A stretch of 64,000 nucleotides of DNA from VYFG01 sp965204165. GTDB lineage: Bacteria; Pseudomonadota; Gammaproteobacteria; Arenicellales; Poriferihabitantaceae. The stretch is from assembly GCA_965204165.1 (NCBI GenBank), contig OZ241969.1:3658001-3722000 (forward strand), read 5' to 3'. Within the stretch, counting starts at the first letter, position 1. Each line of letters opens with the position of its first letter. Both the position numbers and the translations under genes were made by a program. This document shows, piece by piece, positions 60,229-64,000 of the stretch. A model generated the notes under the pieces. That model did not search any database, was not told where the DNA came from, and saw only the letters and a list, made by a program, of their open reading frames with translations.

Positions 60229-60732
60229 TCAGAGACCCGGGATCGGAACCCCGAAGCCGTAACGCATGACCGCGTACATGAGGGCGACCGCGATCACCGA
60301 GATCGCCAGGATCCTGACGTGGCTGCGGGCGCCCACGAGATACTGGAGCAGCAGCATGAAGCCGAGCGCCGAGGCAATGTAGCCGACGGTATGGATGCCG
60401 ACCACGAACAGCGCGGCCGGCACCATGTACTTGAGCAGGTGAACAATGTCCAGGCGGCCCACCTGGGTGAACCCGGTGCCTCCCCCCTCCTCCGGGAACT
60501 CGCTTTCCTCCGCGTCAAGCACGGTGCCCCTTCGCCGGGCCACTTCCGTGCGCACGATCGCCAGCACGGCCATGACCAGCATGACGGCAACCGCGACATT
60601 GGGAACCAGCGCAGGTGACGCGCCGTATCCCGGGTAGGGCGGCGTGTACTTCGGAATGGCCCAGGCGAGAAGAACCACGCTGGCCAGCACAATCAGCACA
60701 TAGGCCAGCGTGTCCCGTTGTATCCGTGTCAA
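60229..60732 (-). CDS. tctB: tripartite tricarboxylate transporter small permease TctB
   Basis: A 167-residue membrane protein with four predicted spans (DTLAYVLIVLASVVLLAWAIP, VPNVAVAVMLVMAVLAIV, MVPAALFVVGIHTVGYIASALGFMLLLQYLVGA, ILAISVIAVALMYAVMRYGFGVPIPG). The last, with YGFGVPIPGL, is the family signature. It lies 26 bases upstream of tctA and 48 bases downstream of tctC, so the three form one operon. Confidence 0.88.
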   Translation of the reverse strand: MTRIQRDTLAYVLIVLASVVLLAWAIPKYTPPYPGYGASPALVPNVAVAVMLVMAVLAIVRTEVARRRGTVLDAEESEFPEEGGGTGFTQVGRLDIVHLLKYMVPAALFVVGIHTVGYIASALGFMLLLQYLVGARSHVRILAISVIAVALMYAVMRYGFGVPIPGL

Positions 60733-60780
60733 AACTGCCGCCCTCCCGCCTGGTCAGGCCTGGTTGGGAAGACGTGCAGT

Positions 60781-61728
60781 TTACTGGTTCTTGGCCTGCT
60801 CTCCAAACAGGTCATACAGCTCCATCAGGGATTTCTCGGCATGGTCCCTGCCCCAGGTCACCGGGAGCATCAGGAGCTTCTCGGTGATGAACGACTCCGT
60901 GTCCGCATCGGTGGCGAGCTTGTCCGCCGCCCCGGTGATCCTGGCGGCGACGTCATCCGGCAGGCCCTTGGGCGCCACCAGCCCGACGATCATCTCCACG
61001 GCCTCGTCATAACCCTGCTCTTTCAGGGTCGGGACATCCGGCAGCGGCGGCAGGCGCTCGTTGAGCGCGGACGCCAGCAGCTTGAGACGGCCCGCCCGGA
61101 CATGTTCGTAGAGGATCGCTCCCACGTAGCCGATGTCCGCATGGCCCCCGGTCACCGCCTTGATGACGGAAGGTCCGCCCTTGCTGGGAATCAGGGATAT
61201 GTTCACGCCTTCCGCCTTGGCAATGCGCTGGATGGCATCGCGGTCATCGGCGCCGTGGAACATGCAGATCAGCGCCTTGTCGTTGGACTTGGCCCACTGG
61301 AACGCCTCTTTCAGGGTGTTCCACGGCCGCTCCGGCTTGGAGATGAAACCGCTGGAATTCAGCGCGACCAGGCTCAGGTAGTCGAAGTCGTCGAACCCGT
61401 ACTTCACCGGGGAATGGTGCGGCTGGTAGGTGTAGGCGGTGACCGCCGCGATCCCCAGGGTGTATCCGTCCGGCTTGGCCTTGCTGAGTTCGGTTGCCAT
61501 CACGCTGCCATGGGATCCACCGGTGACGTTCTTCACGTTCACCGGCTGCCCGAACTCCTTGCTGAATCGTTCTGCCAGGCCCCTTGCAAGTCGGTCGATC
61601 TGGGCACCCGGCTGGACCATGGTCATGAACGTGACCGGTCTGTCCGGATACTCGGCCATGGCCGACGGGGCGGCAAGGATCAAGGCAAGGGCGGCGCCGA
61701 GGCCTTTGATGAATAGTGATTTGAGCAT
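60781..61728 (-). CDS. tctC: tripartite tricarboxylate transporter substrate-binding protein TctC
   Basis: A 315-residue periplasmic protein of the Bug/TctC family with a signal peptide (MLKSLFIKGLGAALALILAAPSAMA). The family start EYPDRPVTFMTMVQPGAQIDRLARGLAERFSKEFGQPVNVKNVTGGSHGSVMATELS and the GHADIGYVGAILYEHVRAGRLKLLA block are typical. It delivers the ligand to TctAB. The Crp/Fnr gene lies upstream on the same strand. Confidence 0.93.
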   Translation of the reverse strand: MLKSLFIKGLGAALALILAAPSAMAEYPDRPVTFMTMVQPGAQIDRLARGLAERFSKEFGQPVNVKNVTGGSHGSVMATELSKAKPDGYTLGIAAVTAYTYQPHHSPVKYGFDDFDYLSLVALNSSGFISKPERPWNTLKEAFQWAKSNDKALICMFHGADDRDAIQRIAKAEGVNISLIPSKGGPSVIKAVTGGHADIGYVGAILYEHVRAGRLKLLASALNERLPPLPDVPTLKEQGYDEAVEMIVGLVAPKGLPDDVAARITGAADKLATDADTESFITEKLLMLPVTWGRDHAEKSLMELYDLFGEQAKNQ

Positions 61729-61919
61729 GATCTTCTCCTGTGGTGTGGTGAAATCGGGGCGGATTTCCTGACTTGATGAACGTGGCCCGCAACCATGCCC
61801 CGAGGGCGGGATCAGGCAAGGTTTGCAAAAAATCTTATACCCCTATCCTGGGCGTTTATGTCGTATGGACGACAATCCCGCCATTGGAAGGAAGATTTCC
61901 TCCCGGTTCCGGTGGGCGC

Positions 61920-62645
61920 TCAGCGCGGTGAACCGGCCAGATCCATCTCCAGTTTCACCAGGGTCTCCGCGGCAGCCTGGGAGGATGCGGCTTCCATGTA
62001 GAGCATCCGCCGGTCCGTACGAAGACCATGGGTCCGTTTCAGCACCCCCAGGGTGGAGGTAACGGTCTGGCGGCAGCAGCCGATCATGTCCGCCATTTCC
62101 TGGTGGGTGAGCGGTATGTCGATGTAGATCCTCCCGTTCCGGCTGCGGCCGTAGCGCTGGAAAAACCGGGCCAGCAGCTTGACTAGACGGGCGGTGACGT
62201 CGGTTGAGGTCAGGTTGAGCAGCATGTCGCCGAGCACCCGCAGTCTCCCGGACAGGATGTCGATCACCTGCATCGCCATGGACGGGTTGTCCATCAGGTA
62301 CCGGCGGAACTGCTTGTGATCGAACCGGACCAACTCCACCGGGGTGCAGGCCTGCGCGAAGACATCCCGGTGCGTCCCGCGCCACACCTCCGCCAGGCCG
62401 AACAGCTCCCCGGTGAAACAGAACCACATGATGACCTCCTTGCCCTGCGGGGACAGTTCGTAGATCTTCGCCCGGCCGCTCAGGATGATGTAGACGTATT
62501 CGCTGGGTGCTCCGGCCTGGAAAATGAGTGCGTTCTTTTCCACCCTGGCAACCGTGCCGATACGGAACAAACGCTCCCGTTCACCCGCAGAGAGGGTCTG
62601 CAGCAGGTTGGTGGACGGCAACTGGTGCTGTTCCCTGGATGCCAT
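61920..62645 (-). CDS. Crp/Fnr family transcriptional regulator
   Basis: A 241-residue regulator with a cyclic-nucleotide-binding-like beta roll (GTVARVEKNALIFQAGAPSEYVYIILSGRAKIYELSPQGKEVIMWFCFTGELFGLAEVW) and a C-terminal winged helix (LTHQEMADMIGCCRQTVTSTLGVLKRTHGL). It lacks the N-terminal Cys cluster of true FNR. The WFCFTGELFG loop departs from the CRP phosphate-binding cassette, so a ligand other than cAMP is likely. It is divergent from the binding-like protein at 62721 and upstream of tctCBA, and may control either. Confidence 0.87.
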   Translation of the reverse strand: MASREQHQLPSTNLLQTLSAGERERLFRIGTVARVEKNALIFQAGAPSEYVYIILSGRAKIYELSPQGKEVIMWFCFTGELFGLAEVWRGTHRDVFAQACTPVELVRFDHKQFRRYLMDNPSMAMQVIDILSGRLRVLGDMLLNLTSTDVTARLVKLLARFFQRYGRSRNGRIYIDIPLTHQEMADMIGCCRQTVTSTLGVLKRTHGLRTDRRMLYMEAASSQAAAETLVKLEMDLAGSPR

Positions 62646-62720
62646 GCGTCGGACCGGCGAAAAGGAATTGCTTATGGGCTTTCGCTATAATGCCTGAACT
62701 ATTCCTCATGTGGGGTACCC

Positions 62721-63581
62721 ATGCAACTGGACTGGCCCGGGGAAAACGCGGACGACCCGACCCTGCCACGGAACCGCTGGTTCCATCCGTCCAGCAACTG
62801 CTGCCTGGATTTCCACGGCGATCCGGCCGCCTCGGCCCTCCGGGTGTTTTCCGACGGCAACCACCACATGGCGCTCGAGCAGACCCTCGAGACCTTCCGT
62901 GCGGAACACGCACTTTCGTCCATCTTCTACTGCACGACCCCCCCGAAGGTGTACCTCGACTGGATGGAGTCGGGCGCCATCGAAATCGGCAATCTCCGCC
63001 TTGGCGTGGCCCCGGACATCGTCATCGGACCGGACGACATCATGGAAAAGCTGGCCTCCCGGGATGCGGTCCGCCGCATCTCGGTGTTCGCCCAAAGCCG
63101 CGGCAACAGCCTCCTCGTCCGCAAGGGCAACCCGAAAAACATCCGTGACGTGCGTGATCTCCTGTCACCGGAGATCCGGCTTTTCATCTCGAATCCCAGG
63201 ACGGAAAGTGCCAGTCATGCGGTGTACCGGCAAACCCTGGAAGGATTCGCCGGCGACGCCATCGGCGATCTTCTTGACGCCGGCGACAGGGTGCTGTTCG
63301 GCGAACTGATCCACCACCGGGAAGCACCCCAGGCTCTTGCCGACGGGCGGGTGGACGCCGCCGTGGTCTACGGACACCTCGCGCTTCGCTACACGCGCAT
63401 CTTCCCGGAAATATTCGAGCAGGTCCCGCTCCCCGAGGGGGAACGCAACATCACCACCCGCTATGCCGTGGGCCTGGTGGATGAAACCCACGGGATGGCC
63501 GGTGAGCTTTACCGGTATTTCCTGGGGGATGAGGCCGCAGCCATTTACCGTCATCACGGGCTGTTGCCGATCCGGGACTGA
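62721..63581 (+). CDS. periplasmic-binding-fold protein without signal peptide
   Basis: A 286-residue protein resembling the substrate-binding proteins of molybdate or similar transporters. The family-like stretches are ALRVFSDGNHHMALEQTLETF, IFYCTTPPKVYLDWMESGAIEIGNLRLGVAPDIVIG, and VYGHLALRYTRIFPEIFEQVPLP. It begins MQLDWPGENADD with no signal peptide and no transporter gene next to it. It lies divergent from a Crp/Fnr-type regulator and might serve as a cytoplasmic ligand sensor. Function is not known. Confidence 0.65.
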   Translation: MQLDWPGENADDPTLPRNRWFHPSSNCCLDFHGDPAASALRVFSDGNHHMALEQTLETFRAEHALSSIFYCTTPPKVYLDWMESGAIEIGNLRLGVAPDIVIGPDDIMEKLASRDAVRRISVFAQSRGNSLLVRKGNPKNIRDVRDLLSPEIRLFISNPRTESASHAVYRQTLEGFAGDAIGDLLDAGDRVLFGELIHHREAPQALADGRVDAAVVYGHLALRYTRIFPEIFEQVPLPEGERNITTRYAVGLVDETHGMAGELYRYFLGDEAAAIYRHHGLLPIRD

Positions 63582-63625
63582 TCTTCTGACCGGCCGCCCG
63601 GCCTGGCGGCCTCACTCGAATGGGG

Positions 63626-64000
63626 TTACGCCCTCCGGGCAGCCAGCAGCGCACGGTTGAACTGCTGGTACAGAACGGCTACCTCGAACCCCGCCGCCTT
63701 CAGCCAATCCTCGTAATCCCGTAGGGCTGCGACATGATCCTTCTTGGCGCTGTACCGCTCATGGTAGCTGCCGAAGTCCGGCACCGCCCCGGGATCCGCC
63801 AGCCTGTCCCGCATGGCATCCCAGATCACCCGCAGGTCCGGAAAAAAGGGGGTGTAGCGATAAGTGAAGCGGTCGGCAATATAGAAAACGCCGCCGGCGT
63901 TGAGCCGGGACAGTGTCCACCGGAACACGGCCTGTTTCACCGGATCCGCCACCTCGTGCAGCGCCTGGATGCACAGGACGGCGTCGAACGTCTCCCCGGC
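63626..64000 (-). CDS. class I SAM-dependent methyltransferase, C-terminal part (runs off the window)
   Basis: The frame is open from base 64000 and covers about 124 residues. The segment ETFDAVLCIQALHEVADP is the motif IV region of Rossmann-fold methyltransferases. It is followed by AVFRWTLSRLNAGGVFYIADRF and the C-terminal KAAGFEVAVLYQQFNRALLAARRA. The SAM-binding glycine motif lies beyond the edge. The methylated substrate cannot be told from this part. Confidence 0.75.
   Translation of the reverse strand, partial: AGETFDAVLCIQALHEVADPVKQAVFRWTLSRLNAGGVFYIADRFTYRYTPFFPDLRVIWDAMRDRLADPGAVPDFGSYHERYSAKKDHVAALRDYEDWLKAAGFEVAVLYQQFNRALLAARRA

Noticed and set aside
1..64000. CRISPR arrays, insertion sequences or prophage genes
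   Set aside because: No array of regularly spaced repeats, no transposase motif and no phage structural gene was seen.

Overview
The window is GC-rich DNA with dense, short-spaced genes. The best guess for the host is a gammaproteobacterium with affinities to Chromatiales or other marine lineages. Supporting this are a full PHB (polyhydroxybutyrate) locus with both a class I and a class III-type synthase, DNA polymerase II (PolB), a Zur-type Fur protein, a cytochrome c' and UmuDC. No ribosomal RNA or other phylogenetic marker is present, so this assignment is an inference from gene content.

Layout. 1-3.8 kb: heterotetrameric sarcosine oxidase genes (soxB-soxD-soxA, the last cut by the window edge) behind a Rieske oxygenase of the choline/glycine-betaine type. 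3.9-6.2 kb and 11.2-16.0 kb: PHB genes (alpha/beta hydrolase, phasin, two acetoacetyl-CoA reductases, repressor PhaR, class I PhaC, and a class III-type PhaE-PhaC pair). The phasin, first phaB and class I phaC promoters share a 15-bp palindrome of the form TTGTGC-N3-GCACAA, the likely PhaR operator. 6.6-11 kb: a defence and repair insert holding a FitAB toxin-antitoxin pair, an SRAP/YedK protein, a RelE/HigB-type pair with a frameshifted toxin, two tiny overlapping ORFs, and umuDC. The HigB-type pair lies between the real 3' end of umuC and a decayed second copy of that end. 16-25.6 kb: two PhyH-type 2-oxoglutarate dioxygenases, PolB, malonyl-CoA decarboxylase, malonyl-CoA synthetase and a large DUF3604 protein. 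25.7-27.4 kb: a Fic protein in AT-richer DNA.

27.7-45.4 kb is rich in methylated-amine and redox genes: an MttB-family methyltransferase, an aldo/keto reductase, a PEP-mutase/isocitrate-lyase superfamily enzyme, Zur with its own operator, cytochromes c' and b561, a flavodoxin-like protein, a Tat-exported multicopper oxidase, and a TMAO/betaine-type ABC transporter whose double-domain permease appears split by a one-base frameshift. It ends with an MBL-fold hydrolase and a second MttB directly coupled to a dimethylglycine-dehydrogenase-like flavoprotein with a folate-binding C-terminus. 46-54.2 kb: an agmatinase/guanidino-hydrolase, a secreted protein of unknown function, and a class III aminotransferase with a GntR regulator and a second quaternary-amine-type ABC transporter. 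54.8-64 kb: a cysteine-synthase-like enzyme, LexA with a strong palindromic operator, purE-purK, tRNA-Pro(CGG), a tripartite tricarboxylate transporter (tctCBA), a Crp/Fnr regulator divergent from a cytoplasmic periplasmic-binding-like protein, and a methyltransferase cut by the right edge.

Taken together, the cell appears equipped to import quaternary or methylated amines (two ABC systems), strip their methyl groups (Rieske oxygenase, MttB, DMGDH-like, sarcosine oxidase), feed C1 units to folate, and store surplus acetyl-CoA as PHB. No corrinoid protein, betaine-oxygenase reductase or beta-ketothiolase gene is present in the window.
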